Part shown: piece after piece, positions 8,798 through 16,796 of the stretch | Position numbering within the stretch: the first letter of the stretch is position 1 | Layout: each line of letters starts with the position of its first letter | DNA from: Candidatus Krumholzibacteriia bacterium | GTDB taxonomy: Bacteria > Krumholzibacteriota > Krumholzibacteriia > JAJRXK01 | DNA length: 56,916 nt | Assembly: GCA_029932915.1 (NCBI GenBank) | Contig: JAOZPE010000019.1 | Location: 1 to 56,916, forward strand | Direction: 5' to 3' | Notes under the pieces: model-generated | Told to the model about the DNA's origin: nothing | What the model saw: only the letters and a program-made list of their open reading frames with translations | Databases searched by the model: none | Translations under genes and position numbers: made by a program

Positions 8798-10062
8798 ACA
8801 AGCTGTGGCTGATCGTCCAACAGGAATACCGGGTGCGGGTGCGTTCGCGCTCGTTCATCATCTCCACCCTGCTCGCTCCGCTCTTCATCCTGGCCATCAC
8901 CGTCGGTCCGGCGCTCTTGGCCACGCGTTCGTCCTCCTCCGATCACGTGGTGATGGTGGTCGACGAGACCGGGCAGCCCGGACTCTTCGAGAAACTGCAG
9001 CACATCGTGGGCGACCCGGCGGCGGGCGGCTCGTCCGGCATCCACTTGCTGTTGTACGGCGGCGGGGGGCCCGTCGACTCGGTGCGGGTGCGTCTGGCGC
9101 CGGCGGTCGAGGACGGCCGGTACGACGGGTTGTTGGTGCTGGGTCCCGATTTCCTCGACTCGGGCAAGGCGGTCTTCTATGCCTCCGACCCGAGCGGTCT
9201 GATGTGGACCGACGCAATCGAATCGGCCCTGGACGAGTTGTTGCTTCGCCATCGCATGGCTCAACGCGGCGTTCCCGAGGAGGATCTGGCGGCGTTGATG
9301 GACAAGGTCCACTTCCGCACCGCGCCCATCACCGGTGAGGCCGAGCGGGAAGGGGCCATGGAATCGCGCCTGGTCATCGGAATGGTGCTGATCCTCCTGT
9401 TGTACATGATGATCCTCACCTATGGGGTGCAGTCGATGAATGCGGTCATCGAGGACAAGGCCTCCCGGGTGGTGGAGGTGATGCTGGCCAACGTCACGCC
9501 GACCATCCTCATGTCGGGCAAGATCGTCGCCGCTGCCCTGGTGGGGATCACACAGTTTGTCATCTGGGGGGTACTGGTGGTGGGCGTGTTGGGCCGTGGC
9601 CCGGCGATGTTGCCCGCCGAGGTCGATCTCTCCTTCCTCACCTTCGGGCTGTGGGCCTCGTTCACCATCTTCTTCATCCTGGGCTACCTGCTCTTCGCCT
9701 CGCTGTACGCGGCCATCGGATCGATGTGCAACAGCATGCAGGACGCCCAGCAGTTCCAGATGCCGGTGACCATCCTGGTGATCGTTCCCGTCCTGCTCCT
9801 GCAGGTGGTCATCCAGGATCCCAACGGAACCCTGGCGGTGGTGTTCTCCCTCATCCCGGTGTTCACCCCCATCATGATGTTCATCCGCATCGCCATGGGC
9901 AGTCCGCCGCTGTGGCAGGTGCTCGTGAGCATCGCCCTGCTGGCGGTGACGGTGGCGTTGATGGCGAAGCTCACCGGCAAGCTCTTCCGCCTGTCCATCC
10001 TCAGCTTCGGCAAGGCCCCGAGCTGGCGTCAGGTGCTGGAGATGTTGCGCTCGCCCGAGTAG
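8794..10062 (+). CDS. ABC-2 type permease (NatB/YhaP-like)
   Basis: 422 residues. An N-terminal cytosolic RVRVRSRS stretch is followed by one membrane helix (about 22-44), a large extracytoplasmic loop (about 45-190) and a cluster of five or six helices in the C-terminal half. This is the ABC-2 layout of NatB-type exporters. The segment YGVQSMNAVIEDKASRVVEV matches the conserved cytosolic coupling region (EEK..R..E) that docks on the ATPase. The ATGA overlap with the ATPase gene makes them a pair. Substrate unknown. A short GC-rich hairpin (10070-10083) follows the stop. Confidence 0.9.
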   Translation: MNKLWLIVQQEYRVRVRSRSFIISTLLAPLFILAITVGPALLATRSSSSDHVVMVVDETGQPGLFEKLQHIVGDPAAGGSSGIHLLLYGGGGPVDSVRVRLAPAVEDGRYDGLLVLGPDFLDSGKAVFYASDPSGLMWTDAIESALDELLLRHRMAQRGVPEEDLAALMDKVHFRTAPITGEAEREGAMESRLVIGMVLILLLYMMILTYGVQSMNAVIEDKASRVVEVMLANVTPTILMSGKIVAAALVGITQFVIWGVLVVGVLGRGPAMLPAEVDLSFLTFGLWASFTIFFILGYLLFASLYAAIGSMCNSMQDAQQFQMPVTILVIVPVLLLQVVIQDPNGTLAVVFSLIPVFTPIMMFIRIAMGSPPLWQVLVSIALLAVTVALMAKLTGKLFRLSILSFGKAPSWRQVLEMLRSPE

Positions 10063-10069
10063 CCTTCCG

Positions 10070-10083
10070 GCCCGCTGGCGGGC
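10070..10083 (+). terminator. Weak hairpin after ABC permease
   Basis: GCCCG, loop CTGG, CGGGC; no T-run follows. Possible end of the M16-alaS-ABC transcript. Confidence 0.3.
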
Positions 10084-10206
10084 GCTCCCCAGCTGCCGGG
10101 ACGGCCCCGTTTCGCGGCGATGCGCGCCATGGGACCGGCCGGCGGAGGGATCCTCTCCTTTCGCCGGCTGACGCTTTTTCCTACCATTTCCTCTCGTGTC
10201 TGGGGG

Positions 10207-10233
10207 GAGAGAGCGGGCCCGAGCGCCTCTCTC
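10207..10233 (+). other. Leader hairpin upstream of sat-cysC
   Basis: GAGAGAGCG (10207-10215) can pair with CGCCTCTCTC (10224-10233), with one bulged base and an 8-nt loop, about 45 nt upstream of the ATG. A -10-like TACCAT lies at 10182-10187, so the hairpin would be near the 5' end of the mRNA. It does not occlude the start codon. Its function is unknown; regulation of PAPS synthesis is a guess. Confidence 0.4.
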
Positions 10234-10278
10234 GAGCCGTCCTCGCCGTGTCCTTGCCTCGAATCAACGGATGACATC

Positions 10279-11985
10279 ATGCCTCTACAGAATTCCACCC
10301 GCAGCGATGGATCGCTCATGGTGGGCGGCGAGGAAGCCGCCGAACTGCTGCAACAGAGCCGCGATTGGCCCTCCCATCGGTGCAGCGAGGTCGAGCTGTG
10401 TGACCTGGGCCTGCTCATGAACGGGGCCTTCGCCCCGCTCACCGGTTTCCTCGACCGCGCCGACACCGAGGGTGTCATTCGCGAGATGCGCCTGCAGAAC
10501 GGCCATCTGTGGCCCATGCCCATCAATCTGGAACTGGGTGAGGAAGAGGCGATGGCCGCCGAGAAGGCCGGTCACCTGGTCCTGCGCGATGTGGAGGGAA
10601 CCGTCCTGGCGGTGGTCGAGGTCTCCGAGGTGTGGCCCTACGACAAGAAGACGATGGCCGAGGAGATGTTCGGTCACAGCGACGAGGCGCATCCCTTCGT
10701 GGCGAGGATGATGGCCAGCCGCGCCACCCATCTGGTGGGAGGGCGCGTCCGGGGGCTGCAGATGCCTCGCCAATACCTCTTCCCCGAACTGCACCACACA
10801 CCGGCCCAACTGCGCGCATTCTTCGCCGAGAAGGGCTGGGACAAGGTCGTCGCCTTCCAGACCCGCAATCCCATGCATCGCGCGCACTTCGAGATCACGC
10901 GCATGGCGGCCGAGAAGGTCGGTGCCAAGGTGCTCCTGCATCCGGTGGTGGGCGTGACCCGCCCCGGGGACGTGCCCGCGGTGATCCGCGTGCAGTGCTA
11001 CCAGGCCCTGCTGCCGCGCTACGGCGAGGACAACGCGGCGCTCTCGCTCCTGCCGCTGGCCATGCGCATGGCCGGGCCGCGCGAGGCCTTGTGGCATTCA
11101 CTCATCCGCCGCAACTACGGAGCCACCCACTTCATCATCGGACGCGATCACGCCGGTCCGGGCATGAACTCGCAGGGCAAACCCTTCCACGGCCCCTACG
11201 ACGCCCAGGAGCTGGTCGAGAAGTATTCCGATGAGATCGGCATCACCGTCATTCCCCTGCAGATGGTGGTCTACGATCCCCAGAAGGACGGCTACGTCAC
11301 CCAGGACGAGGCCAGCGAGGCGTCGAAGAACTACCAGCTCTCGGGAACCGAGCTGAGGCGCCGCCTGCGCGAAGGGGAGGAGATCCCCGAGTGGTTCACC
11401 TTCCCGGAGGTGTCACAGATCCTGCGCCGGGCCTATCCGCCGCGCAACCGCCAGGGTTTCACCGTGTTCTTCACCGGCCTGTCGGCCTCGGGGAAGTCGA
11501 CGGTGGCCCAGGCCCTGATGGCCAAGCTGCAGGTGGAGACCGGCCGGGACGTGACCCTGCTCGACGGTGACGTGGTGCGCACGAACCTCTCCTCGGAGCT
11601 GGGTTTCTCCAAGGAGCACCGCGACCTGAACATCCAGCGCATCGGCTACGTGGCCAGCGAGATCACCCGCCACGGCGGCATCGCCCTGTGCGCGCCGATC
11701 GCTCCGTACGACGAGGTTCGCAAGGAGGTGCGCCGGATGGTCTCCGACCGCGGCGGCTTCACCCTGGTGCACATCAGCACGCCCCTGGCCGAGTGTGAGC
11801 GGCGCGACCCCAAGGGCCTCTATGCGAAGGCCCGGGCCGGCGTGATCAAGGGCTTCACCGGCATCGACGATCCCTACGAAGCACCCGAGGACGCCGAGCT
11901 GAGCATCGACACCACCTCGATCGGACCGCACGAGGCGGCGCAGATGATCGTCGATCACCTGCGGGCCGAAGGATACCTCGACTGA
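10279..11985 (+). CDS. Bifunctional ATP sulfurylase / APS kinase (PAPS synthase)
   Basis: 568 residues. The N-terminal domain (about 1-390) is ATP sulfurylase: QTRNPMHRAH at 194-203 holds the HxxH nucleotide motif and GRDHAGPG begins at 288. It joins sulfate and ATP to APS. The C-terminal domain (about 395-568) is APS kinase with P-loop GLSASGKST (400-408), LLDGDVVRTNL, GFTGIDDPYEAPE and the PKGLYAKARAG substrate segment, giving PAPS. The active-site residues I can see are intact in both domains. The ATG at 10279 was chosen because family similarity starts soon after it; the in-frame upstream 53 residues are low complexity. No other sulfur-assimilation gene is nearby, and the gene faces a PAPS-type sulfotransferase across a 141-bp convergent gap, so sulfate donor supply for sulfation is a plausible role alongside cysteine synthesis. 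Confidence 0.95.
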   Translation: MPLQNSTRSDGSLMVGGEEAAELLQQSRDWPSHRCSEVELCDLGLLMNGAFAPLTGFLDRADTEGVIREMRLQNGHLWPMPINLELGEEEAMAAEKAGHLVLRDVEGTVLAVVEVSEVWPYDKKTMAEEMFGHSDEAHPFVARMMASRATHLVGGRVRGLQMPRQYLFPELHHTPAQLRAFFAEKGWDKVVAFQTRNPMHRAHFEITRMAAEKVGAKVLLHPVVGVTRPGDVPAVIRVQCYQALLPRYGEDNAALSLLPLAMRMAGPREALWHSLIRRNYGATHFIIGRDHAGPGMNSQGKPFHGPYDAQELVEKYSDEIGITVIPLQMVVYDPQKDGYVTQDEASEASKNYQLSGTELRRRLREGEEIPEWFTFPEVSQILRRAYPPRNRQGFTVFFTGLSASGKSTVAQALMAKLQVETGRDVTLLDGDVVRTNLSSELGFSKEHRDLNIQRIGYVASEITRHGGIALCAPIAPYDEVRKEVRRMVSDRGGFTLVHISTPLAECERRDPKGLYAKARAGVIKGFTGIDDPYEAPEDAELSIDTTSIGPHEAAQMIVDHLRAEGYLD

Positions 11986-12042
11986 GATCGAAGATGGGTA
12001 GCGGCATGGGAAGCCCCAGGCGAGCACCCCGGGTGGGCGGCC

Positions 12043-12057
12043 GCAGCGCGCCGCTGC
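12043..12057. terminator. Hairpin between convergent sat-cysC and sulfotransferase
   Basis: GCAGCG (12043-12048), loop CGC, CGCTGC (12052-12057), in the 141-bp gap between two convergent genes. Symmetric and GC-rich with no T-tract, so a bidirectional terminator is plausible but unproven. Confidence 0.4.
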
Positions 12058-12126
12058 CGTGGAAAGCCGTAGACGAGCGGCCCCATGCGAAGGTGGAGAC
12101 CGGCGGCCGTGTGACGGGTGCCGGCG

Positions 12127-12984
12127 CTAGGCCGTCTCCTCGATACGGTCGTAGCCGAGCTGACGCATCCACGGCCGCTCGCGCACCTGCCGGTAGAAGT
12201 CGAGCAGTTCCCCATCGGCGAGGAAACGATAGCGTCCCTGCGGCTTCACCAGGGCGGCGGCACGGTCGATGCCTTCGGCGGCCTCGATTCCCAGGAAAGC
12301 AGCGATCTCCTCGAGCTTCTCGCGGGGGGAGGCGAGCAGGTCCTCGTAGTTGAGGACGAACTCGTCGATCTCGTTCTCCCGGCGGTTCCAGGCGTGGAGA
12401 TCGAGGTAGCCCTCCCAGAGCTGGAAGGCCCGGATCAGGTGGAGACAGCGGGGTGAAGCGAAGCGGTTGAGATGCGGGTCGGTGAGGAAACGCCGGCGAT
12501 CCTTCCCGGTGAGTTCGTTGCGGGCACGCCGCCACAGGCTGGCTGCCACGTCCACGCCGTTGCGATGGACGGTGATCGCCCTGGCCCGGGGGAAGACCTC
12601 CTTCCACAGCGGCCAGGTGGCCGTCGTGCGGGGATCCTTCCAGCCCCACAGCAGAGGACCGTTGCCCGCGAAGGCCCGCAGACGCTTGCCCCCCACATAG
12701 CGCCGGAGGAAGGAGATGCTGTCCACGCGCGAACGCAGGGACTCGACCATGGTGCGGCGGCAATCGGGTTCCTCGAGCAGCCAGCGCATCGGCGTGGGCT
12801 GATCCCAGCTTCCGTGGGCCCGGGCCAGGAGCCAGTCGTTCGCGTCGATGATGAAGACCGATTCGTAGTGCTCCTCGAGATTGCGTCCCAGGTGCATTCC
12901 CATCTCACCGAGCATCTGGGCGAGCAGGGTGGTACCGGACCGGTGCATTCCCAGCAACAGCACCGGGTCGTTGCGTTGCAGCAT
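12127..12984 (-). CDS. PAPS-dependent sulfotransferase family protein
   Basis: 285 residues, no signal peptide. The N-terminal PAPS 5'-phosphosulfate loop is LLGMHRSGTTLL (G12-T19 core) and the 3'-phosphate site follows as RAITVHRNGVDVAAS (about 134-149). WGWKDPRT (113-120) is a shared landmark of the bacterial branch. It should transfer sulfate from PAPS to a hydroxyl or amine of a small molecule, glycan or lipid; the acceptor cannot be read from sequence. It is the last gene of a minus-strand operon, 11 bp after the DUF4833 gene, and converges on the PAPS synthase gene. Donor-making and donor-using enzymes are therefore genomic neighbours although not co-transcribed. Confidence 0.85.
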   Translation of the reverse strand: MLQRNDPVLLLGMHRSGTTLLAQMLGEMGMHLGRNLEEHYESVFIIDANDWLLARAHGSWDQPTPMRWLLEEPDCRRTMVESLRSRVDSISFLRRYVGGKRLRAFAGNGPLLWGWKDPRTTATWPLWKEVFPRARAITVHRNGVDVAASLWRRARNELTGKDRRRFLTDPHLNRFASPRCLHLIRAFQLWEGYLDLHAWNRRENEIDEFVLNYEDLLASPREKLEEIAAFLGIEAAEGIDRAAALVKPQGRYRFLADGELLDFYRQVRERPWMRQLGYDRIEETA

Positions 12985-12995
12985 GCCTTCTCCTA

Positions 12996-13547
12996 CTACT
13001 GGTGCGGAACGATGCGCTCCTTGACTTCGACCCCCGACTGAAGGTCACGCCCGTAGAGTTCGAGATATGCAACCTTGGGGACCTTCTTGTTGTCGGCCAG
13101 TTGCACGAACACACGGTCGAGCACCGCACTGACGCCGTCGATACGGGTGGTGGCGACCCACTGGCCGTCGATGCGGACGACCTTCAAGGTGCGGCGGATC
13201 TTGACCGTCATCCTCAGCAGGACCGATCCATCGTCGAGTTCGTGGGTCTGGAAACCGTAGGCCAGCTTGCGCTCCATGTAACTGAGCTTCTTACGCCGGC
13301 CGTCTTCGGCCTTGCGGATCCAGTAGCCGATGATGGGCTGGTCGGGATCGAGCGAGCCCTCGTCCTTCAGGACCGCATCGTATTGGATGATGTTGGCATT
13401 GAGGGAACGCTCGATGTGGAAGAGCGGCTGCGTATCTTCGTGCCATTCATCCGCACTCGCTCCAAGGGGGACAGTCATGGCGGCCACCACCAACAGGACA
13501 TGGAATCCCGTCGAGGGCGGTGCGTGTGGGCGTGGGACGGAGATCAT
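12996..13547 (-). CDS. DUF4833 domain protein, exported
   Basis: 183 residues with a signal peptide (hydrophobic FHVLLVVAAMTVPLGASA, cleavage probably near 32). The mature part matches my memory of DUF4833: IERSLNANIIQYDAV, then a PDQPIIGYWIRKAEDGRRKKL stretch and SYMERKLAYGF, ending in a beta-rich half with KIRRTLKVVRIDG. The biochemical function of the family is unknown. The start overlaps the upstream TPM gene stop as ATGA, and the sulfotransferase follows after 11 bp, so it belongs to the lemA operon. Its strongly basic surface could bind a polyanion, but that is speculation. Confidence 0.75.
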   Translation of the reverse strand: MISVPRPHAPPSTGFHVLLVVAAMTVPLGASADEWHEDTQPLFHIERSLNANIIQYDAVLKDEGSLDPDQPIIGYWIRKAEDGRRKKLSYMERKLAYGFQTHELDDGSVLLRMTVKIRRTLKVVRIDGQWVATTRIDGVSAVLDRVFVQLADNKKVPKVAYLELYGRDLQSGVEVKERIVPHQ

Positions 13548-14026
13548 CTCGGGCCTTTCCGTGGGCTGCCCAGGGAGATCTCATTGGGCAGCTCGTTCAC
13601 GTCTGCATCATCTCCAGCATAAGGGAAGACGTCGTGCAGTTGTCTGCCGATTTCCTCGATCGCAGCGATCATGCCACCTGCGAAGTCCCCGTCGCGGAAG
13701 TGTGAGGAAAGTTGCTCCGCAACGGCGTCCCAGAAGCCCTCATCGACCCTTTCGTGGATTCCCCGGTCTCCGAGCACGGCGAAGAGACGGTCGGCGGTGG
13801 CCAGATAGATGAGGACTCCGTTGCGCTCGGCCGTCTCGGTCATGCCCAGGTCTTCGAACACCTCGCGCCCGCGCAGATAGGGATCGCCGCCGGGACAGCG
13901 CTTCTCCAGGTGGACGCGGATCTCACCGCTCGTCTGTTTCTCGGCCGCCTCGATGGCGGCGACGATGGCCTTCGATTCCTCCTCGGTGAAGAATCTCGCC
14001 GGATCGTTGCTGCGTCGTGGGCTCAT
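13544..14026 (-). CDS. TPM-domain protein, soluble form
   Basis: 160 residues without signal or membrane segment. The TPM (DUF477) fold is recognisable from ARFFTEEESKAIVAAIEAAEKQTSGEIRVHLE, then ERNGVLIYLATADRLFAVLGDRGI and the helical EQLSSHFRDGDFAGGMIAAIEEIG. It corresponds to the second, cytosolic-looking TPM protein that often accompanies LemA and the membrane-bound TPM protein. The function is unclear; TPM domains have been linked to photosystem repair in plants and to envelope assembly in bacteria. It ends in an ATGA overlap with DUF4833. Confidence 0.8.
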   Translation of the reverse strand: MSPRRSNDPARFFTEEESKAIVAAIEAAEKQTSGEIRVHLEKRCPGGDPYLRGREVFEDLGMTETAERNGVLIYLATADRLFAVLGDRGIHERVDEGFWDAVAEQLSSHFRDGDFAGGMIAAIEEIGRQLHDVFPYAGDDADVNELPNEISLGSPRKGPR

Positions 14027-14092
14027 TTCGCCATGCTCCTGCGCCGGGGATCCACCCGATTGCGCTTGCGTTTCGGGTTCCGTCAGCTCTTG

Positions 14093-14992
14093 CTACCAGC
14101 TTCCACTGGCGCCGCCTCCGCCGAAGCCTCCACCGCCGCCGACGAAGCCGCCGCCGCTGAAGCCTCCACCACCACTTCCGCCGCCGAAGCCGCCCCCGTA
14201 GAAGATGAAGGGACCGCCGCGGCCACCCCGGCCACCGCGGGAGAAGATGCGCACCAGGAAGATCAACAGGAAGACCCACATCCACACCGGCATGTCGTTC
14301 TTCCGCTTGCGGTCGCCGAGGGCCCGGCCGCTGCCCTCGTACTCGCCGCGGCTGGCGGCCATGAGCGCGGTCACTCCGGCCTGGACCGCTCCGTAGTGGT
14401 CACCTTGCCGCAGACGGGGAACGATCTCCTCGGTGATGATGGTGTGGGAGATCAGATCGGTGATGGCACCTTCCAGTCCGTAGCCCACCTCGATGCGCAG
14501 CTTGTGTTCGCGGTCGTAGAAGGCCAACAGGATCCCGTTGTCGCGGTCCTTGCGGCCCATGCCCCACTGCTCGGCCACCTGGTGGGTGAAGGAGGTCACC
14601 TCCTCACCGCCCAGGGTGGGGAAGATGGCGACCACGAGCTGGTTGCTGGTCTCGCGCTCGAATTGCAGCAGGGCTTCCTCGAGCCGCCGCTTCTGTGCTG
14701 CGTTCAGCCAGCCGGCCCCATCGTGGACGTAGCGCGGCGGGGCCGGTGGGATCGCCACCTCCGTTCCCATCTCCGCCGTCGCCGCCATGGCCGCCGGTAC
14801 GGTCCCGCCGGTACCGGTCTGCGCCGCCGGCTCTTCGGCCGACCGGAGCGCGTTGGCTGGCGTCGCGGCCATGGCGAGACCGACCATCAGGCTCAGCACG
14901 GCCGCCACGGCGAGGGCCACCGCGGAGACGCGCGCGCGGCCCGGGCGTGACCGGAGGGGTGTGGAGTGGGTGGAGGGGGAGAGGAGGCCCAT
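14093..14992 (-). CDS. TPM-domain membrane protein with Gly-rich tail (YgcG-like)
   Basis: 299 residues. Signal peptide or anchor near 20-45 (VSAVALAVAAVLSLMVGLAMA), a Thr/Ala-rich linker, and a periplasmic TPM domain (about 85-215: YVHDGAGWLNAAQKRRLEEAL, then NGILLAFYDREHKLRIEVGYGLEG). One membrane helix (MPVWMWVFLLIFLVRIF, about 237-253) leads into a C-terminal run of Gly, Phe and Ser ending GGASGSW. This layout is diagnostic of the YgcG/TPM family. Its start is 1 nt from the lemA stop, so it is tightly co-transcribed. The cyclic pairing LemA plus TPM is common in bacteria and is thought to concern the envelope. Confidence 0.88.
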   Translation of the reverse strand: MGLLSPSTHSTPLRSRPGRARVSAVALAVAAVLSLMVGLAMAATPANALRSAEEPAAQTGTGGTVPAAMAATAEMGTEVAIPPAPPRYVHDGAGWLNAAQKRRLEEALLQFERETSNQLVVAIFPTLGGEEVTSFTHQVAEQWGMGRKDRDNGILLAFYDREHKLRIEVGYGLEGAITDLISHTIITEEIVPRLRQGDHYGAVQAGVTALMAASRGEYEGSGRALGDRKRKNDMPVWMWVFLLIFLVRIFSRGGRGGRGGPFIFYGGGFGGGSGGGGFSGGGFVGGGGGFGGGGASGSW

Positions 14993-14993
14993 C

Positions 14994-15587
14994 TCAGAAC
15001 TTCACCTGGGGAACCTTCTCTGCACCCTCTTCGGCCTCGAAGTACTGCTTCCTGGAGAAGCCGGTCATCTTGGCGATGAGGCTGGTCGGGAAGCGACGGA
15101 TCTTCGTGTTGAAGGCGCGGGCCGCCTCGTTGTAGTGCCGCCGTTCGACGGCGATGCGGTTCTCCGTTCCCTCCAGTTGACTCTGCAGGGCCAGGTAGTT
15201 CTTGTTGGCCTTGATGTCGGGATAGCGTTCGACGGTCACCAGCAGCCGCGACAGTGCGCTGCTCAACTGACCCTGTGCGGCCTGGAAACGCTGGAAGGCC
15301 TCCGGATCGTTCACCACGTCACTGCCGATGGTGGCCTGGACCTGCGTGGCCTTCGCCCGCGCCTCGATCACCGCGGTGAGGGTCTCCTTCTCGAAGTTCG
15401 CGGCGCCCTTGACCGTCTCCACCAGGTTGGGGATGAGATCGGCGCGCCGCTGGTAGACGTTCTCCACCTGGGCCCACGCGGTGTCCACCTTCTCTTCGAG
15501 GGTGACCATCGAGTTGTAGGTGGAGCACGCGGAGAAGCCCACGAGGATGACGAAGAGAACGAGAATGAGGGGAAGCGACTTCTTCAT
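14994..15587 (-). CDS. lemA: LemA family protein (probable lipoprotein)
   Basis: 197 residues. The N-terminus MKKSLPLILVLFVILVGFSAC carries a lipobox-like FSAC before the conserved STYNSMV; LemA proteins are membrane-anchored at this end. The core is the typical coiled LemA helical bundle: KVDTAWAQVENVYQRRADLI, PNLVETVKGAANFEKETL, then the closing IAKMTGFSRKQYFEAEEGAE and the family-typical C-terminus PQVKF. The role is unknown beyond envelope association. It is the first gene of the operon lemA-TPM-TPM-DUF4833-sulfotransferase, with AGGAG about 10 nt before the ATG. It is divergent from the lytic transglycosylase with only 57 bp between starts. Confidence 0.93.
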   Translation of the reverse strand: MKKSLPLILVLFVILVGFSACSTYNSMVTLEEKVDTAWAQVENVYQRRADLIPNLVETVKGAANFEKETLTAVIEARAKATQVQATIGSDVVNDPEAFQRFQAAQGQLSSALSRLLVTVERYPDIKANKNYLALQSQLEGTENRIAVERRHYNEAARAFNTKIRRFPTSLIAKMTGFSRKQYFEAEEGAEKVPQVKF

Positions 15588-15629
15588 GGCTGGACGGCTC
15601 CTGGAAATGAGAGGCTCGACCGTTCGATG

Positions 15630-15638
15630 TGGTATACT
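15630..15638 (+). promoter_or_regulatory. Extended -10 promoter directly at the lytic transglycosylase start
   Basis: TGG followed by TATACT (15633-15638), a TGn-extended -10 box. Only 6 nt separate it from the ATG at 15645, so transcription would begin at or next to the A of the start codon. No ribosome site is present. No good -35 box is seen at 16-18 bp. Confidence 0.6.
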
Positions 15639-15644
15639 TAGACC

Positions 15645-16796
15645 ATGAATTCAAGACTCGGCAAGATTCTTCTCGGTCTGGCGCTGGCTCTCCTCCTGGT
15701 TCTGCTCTTCGACCTGCACGAACCCCTTCTGCCCTGGGTGTTCTCCTCGTCGGCGACGCCGGTCGATCCCTCCTTGACCCCGTGGGGCACATGGGACGAT
15801 TCCCTCGTGCATCTGGAGAGTCGCCTGGAGGAAGTGCAACGGGAGAACGATCGCTTGCAGGAGCGTCTCGACCATCTGAGCGATCTGAGCGAGCGCCTGC
15901 AGCAGCGCCTGGACGAGGTGGCGGCACTGCCCCGTTTGCGTCCGCTGCAGGACTATCCCTTCCCCGATTCGGTCAGCCTGTGTGGAGAGGCGGTCTCCCT
16001 GGACGATCCGACCGCCCACGAGCGCTTCGAGAGCGAATTCAACCGCTTCCTGGTGAACCGTCACTGGCTGATCACCTGGATGCGGCGCAGCCGCGAGGTC
16101 TTCCCCTGGCTGGAGGCGAAGCTGGCGCAGGAGGGGATGCCCGACGATCTCAAGTACGTGGCGGTGATCGAGAGTTCACTCGATCCGCGGGCCACCAGTC
16201 CGAAGGGGGCCGCCGGCTGGTGGCAGTTCACCCGGGACACCGGACGCCGTTACGGCCTGCATCGCACCCGCAGCGTCGATGAGCGAAGGGATCTCCACGA
16301 GGCCACCGATGCCGCCCTGCGCTACATGAGGGAACTGTACGAGGAGTTCGGTTCCTGGGCCCTGGTGCTGGCCGCGTACAACTCCGGCGAACGGCGGGTG
16401 CGTCAGGCGATCGAGGATCAGGGGGAGAGCGACTTCCACGAGCTGTACCTGCCGCGGGAGACCGAGGCCTACTGGTACAAGGCGGCGGCGGCCAAGCTCT
16501 TCTTCGAACACCCGGGCGACTACGATCTGGAGATGCCGCCGGACGGATGGACCCCGGTGGTGTGCGACACCCTGCTGCTCTCGCTCGGCCGGGAGACACC
16601 GATCCGCGACATCCTCGAGGGCAGCGGTCTGAGCTACAAGGATTTCAAGCACTACAATCCGGCCTACCGGCGTCCGCAGCTTCCGGCGGGGAAGCACCGG
16701 CTGGCCCTGCCACGGCCCTGCGCCGCCCGCATCGCCGCGCGCTATCCCCGCGCCGGCAAGCTCACTCTTGCTGAGACCACACCGCCCGGGCCGTGA
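15645..16796 (+). CDS. Membrane-anchored lytic transglycosylase (SLT/MltD-like)
   Basis: 383 residues. An N-terminal membrane anchor (about 7-30) and a coiled coil (about 55-95, heptads of L and E/R) precede a goose-type lysozyme SLT domain. The catalytic Glu is E176 in VIESSLDPRATSPKGAAG, followed by WWQF and later VLAAYNSGERRV. It cleaves the glycan strands of peptidoglycan to 1,6-anhydro ends. A LysM-like or linker region follows, LLSLGRETPIRDILEGSGLS. The protein ends without further membrane segments. There is no ribosome site and a -10 box lies just upstream, suggesting a leaderless mRNA. The last 35 bp overlap, tail to tail, the gene for the HEAT-cyclophilin lipoprotein on the other strand. 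Confidence 0.9.
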   Translation: MNSRLGKILLGLALALLLVLLFDLHEPLLPWVFSSSATPVDPSLTPWGTWDDSLVHLESRLEEVQRENDRLQERLDHLSDLSERLQQRLDEVAALPRLRPLQDYPFPDSVSLCGEAVSLDDPTAHERFESEFNRFLVNRHWLITWMRRSREVFPWLEAKLAQEGMPDDLKYVAVIESSLDPRATSPKGAAGWWQFTRDTGRRYGLHRTRSVDERRDLHEATDAALRYMRELYEEFGSWALVLAAYNSGERRVRQAIEDQGESDFHELYLPRETEAYWYKAAAAKLFFEHPGDYDLEMPPDGWTPVVCDTLLLSLGRETPIRDILEGSGLSYKDFKHYNPAYRRPQLPAGKHRLALPRPCAARIAARYPRAGKLTLAETTPPGP

